DNA of 64,000 bases, taken from contig NZ_CP037895.1 of NCBI RefSeq assembly GCF_004634385.1, positions 2,641,245 to 2,705,244 of the forward strand, in the 5' to 3' direction. The position numbers and the translations under genes were made by a program. Of this stretch, positions 34,525 to 42,252 are shown piece after piece. Source of the stretch: Thermaerobacter sp. FW80. Lineage in GTDB: Bacteria > Bacillota > Sulfobacillia > Thermaerobacterales > Thermaerobacteraceae. The notes beneath the pieces were generated by a model, which was given only the letters and a program-made list of their open reading frames with translations, was not told the origin of the DNA and did no database searches. Positions within the stretch are counted from its first letter, which is position 1; the number at the start of each line of letters is the position of its first letter.

Positions 34525-35793
34525 GTGCGTGTGTTGCAGGCGTACCGCTTCGCCCTGGACCCCACACCCCGCCAGCAGCGGGCGCTGGCCTCCCACGTGG
34601 GCGCCCGCCGCTTCGCCTTCAACTGGGGCCTCGCCCTGGTGAAGGAGCGCCTGGAAGCCCGCGCCCGGGGTGAAGACGTGGAAGTGCCATGGACCCTCGC
34701 CGCCTTGCGGCGGGAGTGGAACCGGCAAAAGCACGTCGTCGCCCCCTGGTGGCGGGCGAACTCGAAGGAAGCCTACGCCTCCGGGCTGGACGGGTTGGCC
34801 CGGGCCCTGCAGAACTGGTCCAAGAGCCGCCAGGGTGAACGCAAGGGCCGCCGGGTGGGGTTCCCCCGGTTCCGGAAGAAGGGCCGGGGGCGGGAGTCGC
34901 TGCGGTTCACCACCGGCGCGATCCGGGTGGACGACCAAAGCCACGTCGTGCTGCCCCGGATCGGGCGGGTGAAGACCCACGAGCGGACTACGGCCCTGCT
35001 CCGGCGCATCGAAGCGGGAACGGCCCGCATCCTGTCCGCCACGGTGTCACGGGAAGGGGGCCGATGGTTCGTCAGCTTCACCTGCGAGGTGGAGCGGCAA
35101 CCGGGCCGCCCCCGGTTCCCCTGGAAAGTCGTCGGCGTCGATGCGGGCGTCCAGCACCTGGCGGTCCTTTCGACGGGCGAGAAGTGGCCGAACCCCCGGT
35201 CCCTTGAAAAGGCGCTCCGAAAGATCGCCCGGTGGAATCGCGCCCTGGCCCGGCGCCAGAAGGGCAGCCGGGGGTGGCAACAGGCCCGCCGCCGGCTGGC
35301 CCGGCTCTATGCGCGAGCCCGAAACCTCCGCCAGGATGCCCTTCACAAGCTGACCCACCACCTGGCGAGCACCTACGGCGTGGTGGTCGTCGAACAGCTG
35401 CACGTGGCGGGCATGATGAAGAACCGGCGGCTCGCCCGGGTGCTGGCCGATTCCGCCCTGGCGGCGATCCGCCGCCAGCTCCGCTACAAGTGCCCCTGGC
35501 ACGGGGCGGTTCTGGTCGAAGCACCGCCCTTTTACCCGAGCAGCAAGCGGTGCTCCCGGTGCGGCGCGGTGAAAACATCGCTCCCGCTTTCGCAGCGCAT
35601 CTTCCGCTGCGAGGAATGCGGGCTCGTGCTCGACCGGGACGAAAACGCGGCGCGGAATCTCGCGGCCCTGGTGGCCGCCGTCGCCGGGAGTGGCCCGGAG
35701 ACGAAAAACGCCCGTGGACGGGATGGAAGACCTGCCGCAAGGCAGGCAATCCCGGAGGAAGCGGGAAGCCGGCACCGGCGCATGGCCGGGTAA
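34525..35793 (+). CDS. tnpB: RNA-guided nuclease TnpB (IS605 OrfB), copy 1
   Basis: 422 residues from GTG 34525, matching the ATG of copy 2. N-terminal helix-turn-helix region (LQAYRFALDPTPRQQRALASHVGARRFAFNW), then a RuvC-like nuclease: first Asp in VVGVDAGVQHLAVL (Asp206), Glu in VVVVEQLHV (Glu290), zinc ribbon CSRCG...CEECG (Cys343, 346, 362, 365) and the last Asp in LDRDENAARN. All catalytic residues are intact, so it is likely active. TnpB proteins cut DNA using an RNA read from the element's right end. The gene ends 65 bp before that end. Confidence 0.93.
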   Translation: MRVLQAYRFALDPTPRQQRALASHVGARRFAFNWGLALVKERLEARARGEDVEVPWTLAALRREWNRQKHVVAPWWRANSKEAYASGLDGLARALQNWSKSRQGERKGRRVGFPRFRKKGRGRESLRFTTGAIRVDDQSHVVLPRIGRVKTHERTTALLRRIEAGTARILSATVSREGGRWFVSFTCEVERQPGRPRFPWKVVGVDAGVQHLAVLSTGEKWPNPRSLEKALRKIARWNRALARRQKGSRGWQQARRRLARLYARARNLRQDALHKLTHHLASTYGVVVVEQLHVAGMMKNRRLARVLADSALAAIRRQLRYKCPWHGAVLVEAPPFYPSSKRCSRCGAVKTSLPLSQRIFRCEECGLVLDRDENAARNLAALVAAVAGSGPETKNARGRDGRPAARQAIPEEAGSRHRRMAG

Positions 35794-35858
35794 GACCGGC
35801 ACCGCCGATCCGCAAGGATCGGCTGCCTGAAAACAGATGACGATGTTTCAGGTAACGG
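35794..35858 (+). ncRNA. Right end of IS copy 1, probable omega-RNA scaffold 3' part
   Basis: After the tnpB stop the sequence forms two hairpins: gccgatcc-gcaa-ggatcggc, and a second with arms cctgaaa / tttcagg. The same 65 bp recurs in inverted orientation at 40563-40627. In characterised TnpB systems the omega-RNA ends at the right end and its guide is the flanking DNA, here starting gtccgcgagtcggccc. Confidence 0.6.
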
Positions 35859-35885
35859 GTCCGCGAGTCGGCCCGAACCTGGGGC

Positions 35886-35901
35886 GGTGACGTCCGTCAC
35901 C
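35886..35901 (+). promoter_or_regulatory. Crp/Fnr-type box upstream of ferredoxin
   Basis: GGTGA-cgtccg-TCACC. TATCAT (35923-35928) begins exactly 37 bp after the box start, predicting transcription from about 35935 and a very short leader to GTG 35948. The box is only 28 bp from the IS right end. Confidence 0.75.
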
Positions 35902-35947
35902 GACGGCGGTCGAGGGCATGGCTATCATCGAGGTGGAGGTGAGTATC

Positions 35948-36184
35948 GTGATCTACGTGATCTGCGAACCCTGCATCGGGGTCAAGGACAAGTCTTGCAT
36001 GGAGGTCTGCCCCGTCGACTGCATCTACGAGGGCGAAGACCAGTGCTACATCAACCCCGACGAGTGCATCGGCTGCAGCGCCTGCGCGGCCGTGTGCCCG
36101 GTGGAGGCCATCTACGACGAGGACGAGGTGCCGGAGCAGTGGAAGGACTACATCGAGAAGAACCGGCGGTTCTTCGAACAGTGA
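35948..36184 (+). CDS. Seven-iron/8Fe ferredoxin-type protein
   Basis: 78 residues from GTG 35948, chosen because ggaggtgag stands upstream and because the predicted transcript starts near 35935; an ATG at 35918 would precede that start. Cluster motifs are [22 protein letters not shown] and [23 protein letters not shown]. The first motif lacks one Cys of a regular CxxCxxC, which is typical of 3Fe-4S plus 4Fe-4S ferredoxins of Thermus type. It would carry electrons for korAB-like or nitrosative-stress enzymes. Controlled by a Crp/Fnr box. Confidence 0.9.
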   Translation: MIYVICEPCIGVKDKSCMEVCPVDCIYEGEDQCYINPDECIGCSACAAVCPVEAIYDEDEVPEQWKDYIEKNRRFFEQ

Positions 36185-36367
36185 GCCACCGCCCGTGACC
36201 CACCCCCGACCCGTCGGCCGTGAAGGCCCGTGGCGGTCCCTGGGGGGCCATCCCCCGACGGGATCGAGCGGGATCGAGGCTGCAGGGCCCGCCTGCGTCC
36301 CAGTCCTGCGTACCTGCGGGTCGGTGGTGGCCCTCTGGCGGGACGGGCGGGCGGTAGAGCGTGGGCC

Positions 36368-36404
36368 CGCGCGGTCGCCCGGCGTGACGCCGGGCGACCG
36401 CGCG
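36368..36404 (+). terminator. 17-bp perfect hairpin
   Basis: Arms 36368-36384 and 36388-36404 with loop tga, followed by gcgttct. It lies 184 bp after the ferredoxin stop. The remaining sequence of 36185-36720, including the nirK upstream region, shows no gene and no box of the TGTGA-N6-TCACA type. Confidence 0.65.
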
Positions 36405-36720
36405 CGTTCTCCGCGCGTCGTCAAAGGGCCACGAACGGCACGGCGACCCCGCTGGCAATCCCGGCTTTCGACGCGGCGCCTGCTGGGTGCCGCCGCGCGG
36501 CGGGCCCGACCCCCTTCTGCCCCTGGTGGCCGATGCAGTCACCGCGCCGACGAATCCTCAGGGTGCGGTCAGGACCGCCTCAGCCGAAACTCAGGATCCT
36601 CCCCCAGCATCGGAAGTGAGCACCGCACCGCGCTCCGGACTCGACGCGACCCGGCCCACCCGCGTGCGGATTCCGGCGGGGCGGAGCGGTGCGCGACCTC
36701 CGAAAGGGGAGGGACCTCCC

Positions 36721-37854
36721 ATGGCAGGTCCAGTGAGCGGCCTCCAGGGCCTCCCGGCACAGAGCAGGCGGCGTAGGCGCGGATTGCTGGCGCTGCTTCT
36801 GGCTCTCAGCATGGTGGCGGTGACGGCCTGCGGCAGCACCGCCGCCGGCGACGGCAACCCGGGGCAGGCGGGTTCGTCCGGTCCGGGTGCGGAGCAGGCC
36901 CAGCAGGTCGAACCGGCCCTCGCCGATGCCAAGGTGGTGGCCGCCGATCCGACGGCGGTACCGGAACCCGCGGGCAAGCGGCCGCCCAAGACGGTGCGCA
37001 TCGACCTGGAGGCGGTGGAACTCGACGGCCAGCTGGCCGACGGCACCACGTACACCTACTGGACCTTCAACGGCCAGGTGCCCGGGCCCATGCTGCGGGT
37101 GCGGGTCGGCGACACGGTGGAGCTGCACCTGAAGAACGCGCCCGACAGCGGCCAGATCCACTCCATCGACCTGCACGCCGTGAACGGGCCGGGCGGCGGC
37201 GCGGTGGCGACCCAGGTCAAGCCCGGTGAGGAAAAGGTCTTCACCTGGAAGGCGCTCAACCCGGGCCTGTACATCTACCACTGCGCGTCGCCCCACATCC
37301 CGACCCACATCGCCAACGGAATGTACGGCCTGATCCTGGTGGAGCCGGAAGGCGGCCTGCCGCCCGTCGACAAGGAGTTCTACATCGTCCAGGGCGAGCT
37401 CTACACCGACCTGAAGCACGGCGAGAAAGGCCACGCGCGCTACGACTATGACGCCCTGCTGGACGAGGAGCCCAACTACGTGGTCTTCAACGGCGCCAGC
37501 GCCTACTGGACGGGCGAGCGGGCGATGAAGGCCAGGGTGGGCGACCGGATCCGGATCTTCGTCGGCAACGGCGGCCCGAACCTGATCTCCAGCTTCCACG
37601 TGATCGGCGAGGTCTTCGACGTGGTCCACGACCAGGGGGCCTCGGAGGCGGTGCACAACGTGCAGACCACGCTGATCCCGGCGGGCGGTGCGGCCTGGGT
37701 GGAGTTCACCGTCGACGTCCCGGGCACCTACACCCTGGTGGACCACTCCATCAGCCGCTCCATCGACAAGGGCGCCCTGGCCCAGATCGTGGTGGAGGGC
37801 GATCCCGACCCGGAGGTCTTCGACGCGCCGGCGACCAGCCCGGACACCCACTGA
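36721..37854 (+). CDS. nirK: Copper-containing nitrite reductase (NO-forming), lipoprotein
   Basis: 377 residues from ATG 36721 (ggggaggga upstream). A lipoprotein signal ends at VTAC (Cys37), so it is anchored outside the membrane. Both cupredoxin domains are complete. Copper ligands by position: type 1 His147, Cys188, His196, Met201; type 2 His152, His187, His342; catalytic Asp150 and His293. Motifs: HSIDLHAVNGPGGG, YHCASPHIPTHIANGM, TLVDHSISRS. It reduces nitrite to NO. It is transcribed toward the convergent crp gene. No clear promoter or Crp/Fnr box was found upstream. Confidence 0.95.
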   Translation: MAGPVSGLQGLPAQSRRRRRGLLALLLALSMVAVTACGSTAAGDGNPGQAGSSGPGAEQAQQVEPALADAKVVAADPTAVPEPAGKRPPKTVRIDLEAVELDGQLADGTTYTYWTFNGQVPGPMLRVRVGDTVELHLKNAPDSGQIHSIDLHAVNGPGGGAVATQVKPGEEKVFTWKALNPGLYIYHCASPHIPTHIANGMYGLILVEPEGGLPPVDKEFYIVQGELYTDLKHGEKGHARYDYDALLDEEPNYVVFNGASAYWTGERAMKARVGDRIRIFVGNGGPNLISSFHVIGEVFDVVHDQGASEAVHNVQTTLIPAGGAAWVEFTVDVPGTYTLVDHSISRSIDKGALAQIVVEGDPDPEVFDAPATSPDTH

Positions 37855-37924
37855 GGCCTCGCCCTCGGTCGAACCGCCGCCTGGGATGCGACGGCTCGTG
37901 CCGCCGGATCCCAGGCGGCGCCGG

Positions 37925-38608
37925 TCAGCCCCCCTCCCGCTCCCGCGAGCGCACCCGCCAGCGGCCGCCGGGGTCCTTGGTGATCAGTCCCTGGCGCTTG
38001 AACTCGCTGATCACCCGGCTCACGCTCTCGCGGGCGGCCCCCACCAGCGCGGCGATCTCCTGATGGGTCAGCTGGTCGCCCATGTGCTTGACCAGCACCT
38101 CCAGCACGCGGGTGCGCAGGTCGCGCCACACCAGGCTGCGGATGCGGTCCTGCAGGTAGCGGATCCGCTCTTCCTGGGCCATCAAGAGGGCCATGGCCAG
38201 GTCGCCGTGCTCGCGGACCAGGCCAAGGATGGCCTCCCGGGTGACCACCCCGACGACGCCGTCCTGGATCACCTCGGCCGTGGCCGGATAGCCTCCGCCG
38301 GTGAACAGCCCGACGGCGGGGAAGAGATCGCCAGGTCCCAGGAGGTGCATGATGTACTCGCGGCCGTCGTCGTCTACGGTGACGATCTTGACACGGCCGC
38401 TGCGGAGGAGGAACACGGCCTGCACCGGTTCCCCCTCGCGAAACAGCACCTCCCCGCTGCGGCACGCGCGCCAGCGCAGGTGTTCCGCCACCTTGGCGAC
38501 CAGCTCGGCTGGAACCCGATCGAAGGGGTGGATGCGCTGGAGGGCCGTGACCACGGCCTCACGGGACCGGAAAGCGCCGCCGCCGGCCGGCGCACCGACA
38601 CGATCCAT
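37925..38608 (-). CDS. Crp/Fnr-family transcriptional regulator
   Basis: 227 residues from ATG 38608 (gggagga upstream). An N-terminal cyclic-nucleotide-binding-type beta-roll (about 28-140; SGEVLFREGEPVQAVFLLRSGRVKI, LLGPGDLFPAVGLF) is joined by a long dimer helix to a winged helix: LTHQEIAALVGAARESVSRVISEF. Arg193, Glu194 and Arg198 match CRP Arg180, Glu181 and Arg185, which read GTGA half-sites. Only one Cys (Cys49) is present, so an Fnr-type Fe-S cluster is excluded; ligand may be a nucleotide or haem-bound NO. It is the obvious candidate for the boxes at 22942-35901. Confidence 0.92.
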   Translation of the reverse strand: MDRVGAPAGGGAFRSREAVVTALQRIHPFDRVPAELVAKVAEHLRWRACRSGEVLFREGEPVQAVFLLRSGRVKIVTVDDDGREYIMHLLGPGDLFPAVGLFTGGGYPATAEVIQDGVVGVVTREAILGLVREHGDLAMALLMAQEERIRYLQDRIRSLVWRDLRTRVLEVLVKHMGDQLTHQEIAALVGAARESVSRVISEFKRQGLITKDPGGRWRVRSREREGG

Positions 38609-38870
38609 GGCGATCCTCCCGAGGAGCCTCCCGTCCCCTGAGTTTTCTCCCCGCAGGCGCGTTCCTCCCCCATCCGCCCTGCAGGCACCGACCGACAGAC
38701 CCAGGCACGCCAAGGGGGACCGCGACGTTCGGCTGACCCGTCATGGCATCGCCACCGCGGGGACCGGCTGGAACCGCCGGCCACGCCCTCGGCCGGCGGG
38801 TGCGATGGGGGTCCGTCGGGGACGCCGGGTCGAGCCGCCCCGACGGACCGGCACGCCCGTGGACGGGGTC

Positions 38871-38912
38871 TGTGACCGTGGCTACTGCAAGCCAGGACCG
38901 ATGCGGCACAAT
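38871..38912 (+). promoter_or_regulatory. Weak Crp/Fnr-type box and -10 before NnrS-like gene
   Basis: TGTGA-ccgtgg-CTACT (38871-38886) has a good left half and a poor right half. CACAAT at 38907-38912 starts 36 bp after the box start, close to the spacing of the other sites. The 350-bp divergent region 38609-38958 shows nothing else. Confidence 0.35.
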
Positions 38913-38958
38913 GGATGCGACACAAGGGTGCGAGGCGAGGACGTCAGAGGTGAGCACG

Positions 38959-40641
38959 ATGCCGCGGGAGTCGGAGGGGAGCACCCGATCGCGGGAGGAG
39001 GCGAAGCAAGCCGCTGCAGGCCGGCGCGGCGCCGAACGACCCGACGGGACGTCGGCCGCCGGCGGCCGACGGTCTCCCGGCCCCCGGCCAACCGCACCGA
39101 CGGAGGGCGCCGCGGCCCGCGCGCGGGCAGACCGCCGCTGGCCGTGGCGACCGTTCTTCGATCTGGCCGTGGCCGCGGCGTTGGTGCCCGGCTTCCTCCT
39201 GGGCGGCCTGATGGCCGCCGCCGCGTGGCGGCGCTGGTCATGGGTCCATGCCTACCCCGCCCTGGCCCAAGCCCACGGCCACGCGCAGCTGGTCGGCTGG
39301 GGCGGCGCCCTGATCCTTGGCGTGGCCTTGCAGTTCCTGCCGCGGCTGAGAGGGAGTGCCCTGGTGCAGCCCGACCGGGTGCCCCTCTGGTTCGGCGCGC
39401 TGGCCGCCGGCCTGGGGATGCGCGTCGGCGGACAGGCGCTGGCCGCGCTGGTGCCGGCCGCGGCGCCCGGGGGCCTGGGCATCCTGGCGGCCGGGGCGGT
39501 CCTGGAGCTCTTGGCAGCGGCCGGCCTGCTGACCCTGCTGGCCCGCAGTCTCGCAGCCGGTCCCCCCCTCGGGCAGAAGAAGGCCTTCGGGCAGGTGGTC
39601 CCGCTGTTCGCCGTCGCCGCGGCCAGCCTCCTGGCGGCGCTGGCCCTGTGGGCGGGGGCGGCGCTGTCCACCGTGACCCCGGCCGGCATCGGCTTCGGAC
39701 TGGGGTCCGGCGTCCGTCACGCGGGAGGGGCCGTCCCGGATGGGTCCGTCGCCGCGGGGAGGGGCGGCATGCCGGGTGCCGCCGTCGGTGCTGCCGTGGC
39801 CGCCACCCTGCCCGCTCCCGTCGATGCCGCGGCGGTGCGCCTGGCCTTGTTCGGCTTCATCGGCGCCACCTCGGTGGCCATGTCGGCCCGCCTCTTCGGC
39901 CTGTTCTTCCGCGTCCAACCGGCTCGCGTGCCGCTCCTGGGTGCCGCGGCGGGAGCCTTCGGGACGGCGTCGGTGCTCGACGCCGTCCCGGGCGCCATGG
40001 CGCTGGTCAGCGGCCGAGGGGCGCCGCCCGCGTGGGGGGCGCTGGCCGACCTCGCCTGGGGAACGGCCCTGCTGCTGGGCACCGGCGCGGTACGGATCTT
40101 CGAGCGGCGGCTCCCGTTCCCCGGAGACAAGGGCCGGTACCGGGTGTGGCGCGATCCCACGGCGGTGGCAGCCCTCTTGGCCTACGTCTGGGCGGTGGTG
40201 GCGGCCGCCGTCCTCGTCGTCCGCGGACTCGACGGCCTCGGCATCCGCCTGACCCCCGCGACCCCGCCCGCCGACGCCGCCCTGCACGCCGTCGGAGCCG
40301 GCTTCATGACCCTGCTCATCATGGCGGTGGCCCCCACCATGCTGCCCGGCTTCGGCGGGGGGCGGCTGCGCGACCCCGGCCTGGTGGCGGCGGCCGTCGC
40401 CCTGGCCGGCCTGGCCGCCCTCTTGCGGGTGGCTCCGGGCTTGATCCAGGCGGTGGAGGGGCGGGCACCCGCCTGGAGCACCGGGGCGATGGCCGTGGCG
40501 GGCGCCGCCGGTGCCCTGGCGGTCGTCCTGCTGGTGGTGACGCTGTGGAGGAGCTGGCGGATCCGTTACCTGAAACATCGTCATCTGTTTTCAGGCAGCC
40601 GATCCTTGCGGATCGGCGGTGCCGGTCTTACCCAGCGATGA
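38959..40641 (+). CDS. NnrS-like membrane protein, 3' end formed by an inserted IS
   Basis: 560 residues from ATG 38959 (aggtgag upstream). A basic, disordered 60-residue N-terminus is followed by about 12 helices. AHGHAQLVGWGGALILGVALQFLPRLRG and ALHAVGAGFMTLLIMAVAPTMLPGFGG match the His-containing helices of NnrS proteins, which counter NO stress. The last about 26 residues (from YLKHRHLFSG) are encoded by the right end of IS copy 2, so the native C-terminus was cut or replaced. All predicted helices lie before the junction, so it may still work. Confidence 0.82.
   Translation: MPRESEGSTRSREEAKQAAAGRRGAERPDGTSAAGGRRSPGPRPTAPTEGAAARARADRRWPWRPFFDLAVAAALVPGFLLGGLMAAAAWRRWSWVHAYPALAQAHGHAQLVGWGGALILGVALQFLPRLRGSALVQPDRVPLWFGALAAGLGMRVGGQALAALVPAAAPGGLGILAAGAVLELLAAAGLLTLLARSLAAGPPLGQKKAFGQVVPLFAVAAASLLAALALWAGAALSTVTPAGIGFGLGSGVRHAGGAVPDGSVAAGRGGMPGAAVGAAVAATLPAPVDAAAVRLALFGFIGATSVAMSARLFGLFFRVQPARVPLLGAAAGAFGTASVLDAVPGAMALVSGRGAPPAWGALADLAWGTALLLGTGAVRIFERRLPFPGDKGRYRVWRDPTAVAALLAYVWAVVAAAVLVVRGLDGLGIRLTPATPPADAALHAVGAGFMTLLIMAVAPTMLPGFGGGRLRDPGLVAAAVALAGLAALLRVAPGLIQAVEGRAPAWSTGAMAVAGAAGALAVVLLVVTLWRSWRIRYLKHRHLFSGSRSLRIGGAGLTQR
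40563..40627 (-). ncRNA. Right end of IS copy 2, probable omega-RNA scaffold 3' part
   Basis: Carries the same two hairpins as copy 1 (ggatcggc/gccgatcc with gcaa loop, and cctgaaa/tttcagg). The flanking DNA that would serve as guide starts atccgccagctcctcc on the minus strand, i.e. the NnrS-like gene itself. Confidence 0.6.
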
Positions 40642-41896
40642 GCCGGCGCCGGCTTCCCGCTTCCTCCGGGATCGCCTGCCTTGCGGCAGGTCTTCCATCC
40701 CGTCCACGGGCGTTTTTCGTCTCCGGGCCACTCCCGGCGACGGCGGCCACCAGGGCCGCGAGATTCCGGGCCGCGTTTTCGTCCCGGTCGAGCACGAGCC
40801 CGCATTCCTCACAGCGGAAGGTGCGCTGCGAAAGCGGCAGCGACGGCTTGACCGCACCGCACCGCGAGCAACGCTTGCTGCTGGGATAGAAGGGCGGCGC
40901 TTCGACCAGGACCGCCCCGTGCCAGGGGCACTTGTAGCTGAGCTGGCGGCGGATTTCCGCCAGGGCCGCATCCGCCAGCACCCGGGCCAGCCGCCGGTTC
41001 TTCAGCATGCCCGCCACGTGCAGCTGTTCGACGACCACCACACCGTAGGTGCTCGCCAGGTGGTGGGTCAGCTTGTGAAGGGCATCCTGGCGGAGGTTTC
41101 GGGCTCGCGCATGGAGCCGGGCCAGCCGGCGGCGGGCCTTTTGCCACCCCCGGCTGCCCTTCTGCCGGCGGGCCAGGGCGCGGCTGGACCGGGTGATCTT
41201 TCGGAGGACTTTTTCAAGGGACCGAGGGTTCGGCCACTTCTCGCCCGTCGAAAGGACCGCCAGGTGCTTCACCCCCGCATCCACGCCCACCACCCGCCCG
41301 GGGAACCGGGGGCGGCCCGGTTGCCGCTCCACCTCGCAGGTGAAGCTGACGAACCATCGGCCCCCTTCCCGGGCGACCGTGGCGGACAGGATGCGGGCCG
41401 TTCCCGCTTCGATGCGCCGGAGCAGGGCCGTGGTCGGCTCGTGGGTCTTCACCCGCCCGATCCGGGGCAGGACCACGTGGCTTTGGTCGTCCACCCGGAT
41501 CGCGCCGGTGGTGAACCGCACCGATTCCCGCCCTCGGCCCTTCTTCCGAAAACGCGGGAATCCAACCCGGCGGCCCTTGCGTTCACCCTGGCGGCTCTTC
41601 GACCAGTTCTGCAGGGCCCGGGCGAGTCCGTCCAGACCGGAGGAATAGGCCTCCTTCGAGTTCTCCCGCCACCAGGGCGCGACGCGGTGCTTTTGCCGGT
41701 TCCACTCCCGCCGCAAGGCGGGGAGGGTCCAGGGCACCTCCACATCCTCGCCCCGGGCGCGGGCTTCCAGGCGCTCCTTCACCAGGGCGAGGCCCCAGTT
41801 GAAGGCGAAGCGGCGGGCGCCCACGTGGGAGGCCAGCGCCCGTTCCTGGCGGGGTGTGGGGTCCAGGGCGAAGCGGTACGCCTGCAACACACGCAT
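40628..41896 (-). CDS. tnpB: RNA-guided nuclease TnpB (IS605 OrfB), copy 2
   Basis: 422 residues from ATG 41896, the same length as copy 1 and nearly the same sequence. RuvC Asp in VVGVDAGVKHLAVL, Glu in VVVVEQLHVAGM, zinc ribbon CSRCG/CEECG and final LDRDENAARN are intact. Scattered substitutions (for example HEPTTALL for HERTTALL, PGRVVGVD for PWKVVGVD) show that the copies are not from a very recent single event. An upstream ATG at 41953 is possible but not conserved in copy 1. It runs toward the NnrS-like gene. Confidence 0.93.
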   Translation of the reverse strand: MRVLQAYRFALDPTPRQERALASHVGARRFAFNWGLALVKERLEARARGEDVEVPWTLPALRREWNRQKHRVAPWWRENSKEAYSSGLDGLARALQNWSKSRQGERKGRRVGFPRFRKKGRGRESVRFTTGAIRVDDQSHVVLPRIGRVKTHEPTTALLRRIEAGTARILSATVAREGGRWFVSFTCEVERQPGRPRFPGRVVGVDAGVKHLAVLSTGEKWPNPRSLEKVLRKITRSSRALARRQKGSRGWQKARRRLARLHARARNLRQDALHKLTHHLASTYGVVVVEQLHVAGMLKNRRLARVLADAALAEIRRQLSYKCPWHGAVLVEAPPFYPSSKRCSRCGAVKPSLPLSQRTFRCEECGLVLDRDENAARNLAALVAAVAGSGPETKNARGRDGRPAARQAIPEEAGSRRRLIAG

Positions 41897-42141
41897 GGGG
41901 AAGCCCCCAAGATCATCCAAGGACATCGTACCAGAACATCTGTTCTCAGACAACGAGCCGGCCGAGGAGGGAAGGAGATGCGAAGATTTGATGACATTGG
42001 ACGAGAAACGATAGGAAACGCACTAGCTGTTATCAACCCCGCAGGCCACCGGCAGGCCGAGCGGCCTTGAGCCGACCGCGACGTGCGACGATCGAACGGC
42101 CGTCCGGACACGGCTTCACGGCTCGAGCGGTCCGTCGGGAC

Positions 42142-42220
42142 CCCACCCGACCTTCCCGCCTCCCCCCGGCCTTCCGGCCTCCCACCCGGCCTTCTCGCCT
42201 CCCACCCGGCCTTCCCGCCC
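42142..42220. repeat. Four 20-bp tandem repeats
   Basis: Imperfect units of cccacccggccttctcgcct with a 19-20 bp period lie between IS copy 2 and the YhfC-like gene. The rest of 42032-42252 is GC-rich without gene signals. Confidence 0.8.
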
Positions 42221-42252
42221 TCCCTTCGATCCGGACGCCCGGGCGCCGCCCC

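Larger units (their letters stand above)
34385..35858 (+). mobile_element. IS200/IS605-family element with tnpB only, copy 1
   Basis: Boundaries are inferred by comparing the two copies: homology begins at AACAGC (34385) and ends at ggtaacgg (35851-35858). No tnpA is present, so it is an IS1341-like or non-autonomous element. The flank before the left end is GGCTGAG; copy 2 has GGTTGAT at the same place, and TTGAT is a known target motif for this family. Insertion lies between the hemerythrin gene and the ferredoxin promoter. Confidence 0.82.
40563..42031 (-). mobile_element. IS200/IS605-family element with tnpB only, copy 2
   Basis: Inverted relative to copy 1, with matching left end (AACAGC read on the minus strand from 42031) and right end (40563-40570). 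The left flank on the minus strand reads GGTTGAT directly before the element; TTGAT is a known IS605-family target. The right end lies inside the 3' end of the NnrS-like gene. The tnpB regions are nearly identical while the left-end leaders differ more. Confidence 0.82.

Noticed and set aside
36535-36720. Crp/Fnr box in front of nirK
   Set aside because: I searched for TGTGA-N6-TCACA-like pairs and found only single half-sites (for example gtgagcacc) without a partner at the right spacing.
34385-42031. A composite transposon moved by the two IS copies
   Set aside because: IS605-type elements move as single strands through TnpA, which is absent here, and there are no target duplications; inversion by homologous recombination is more plausible than joint transposition.
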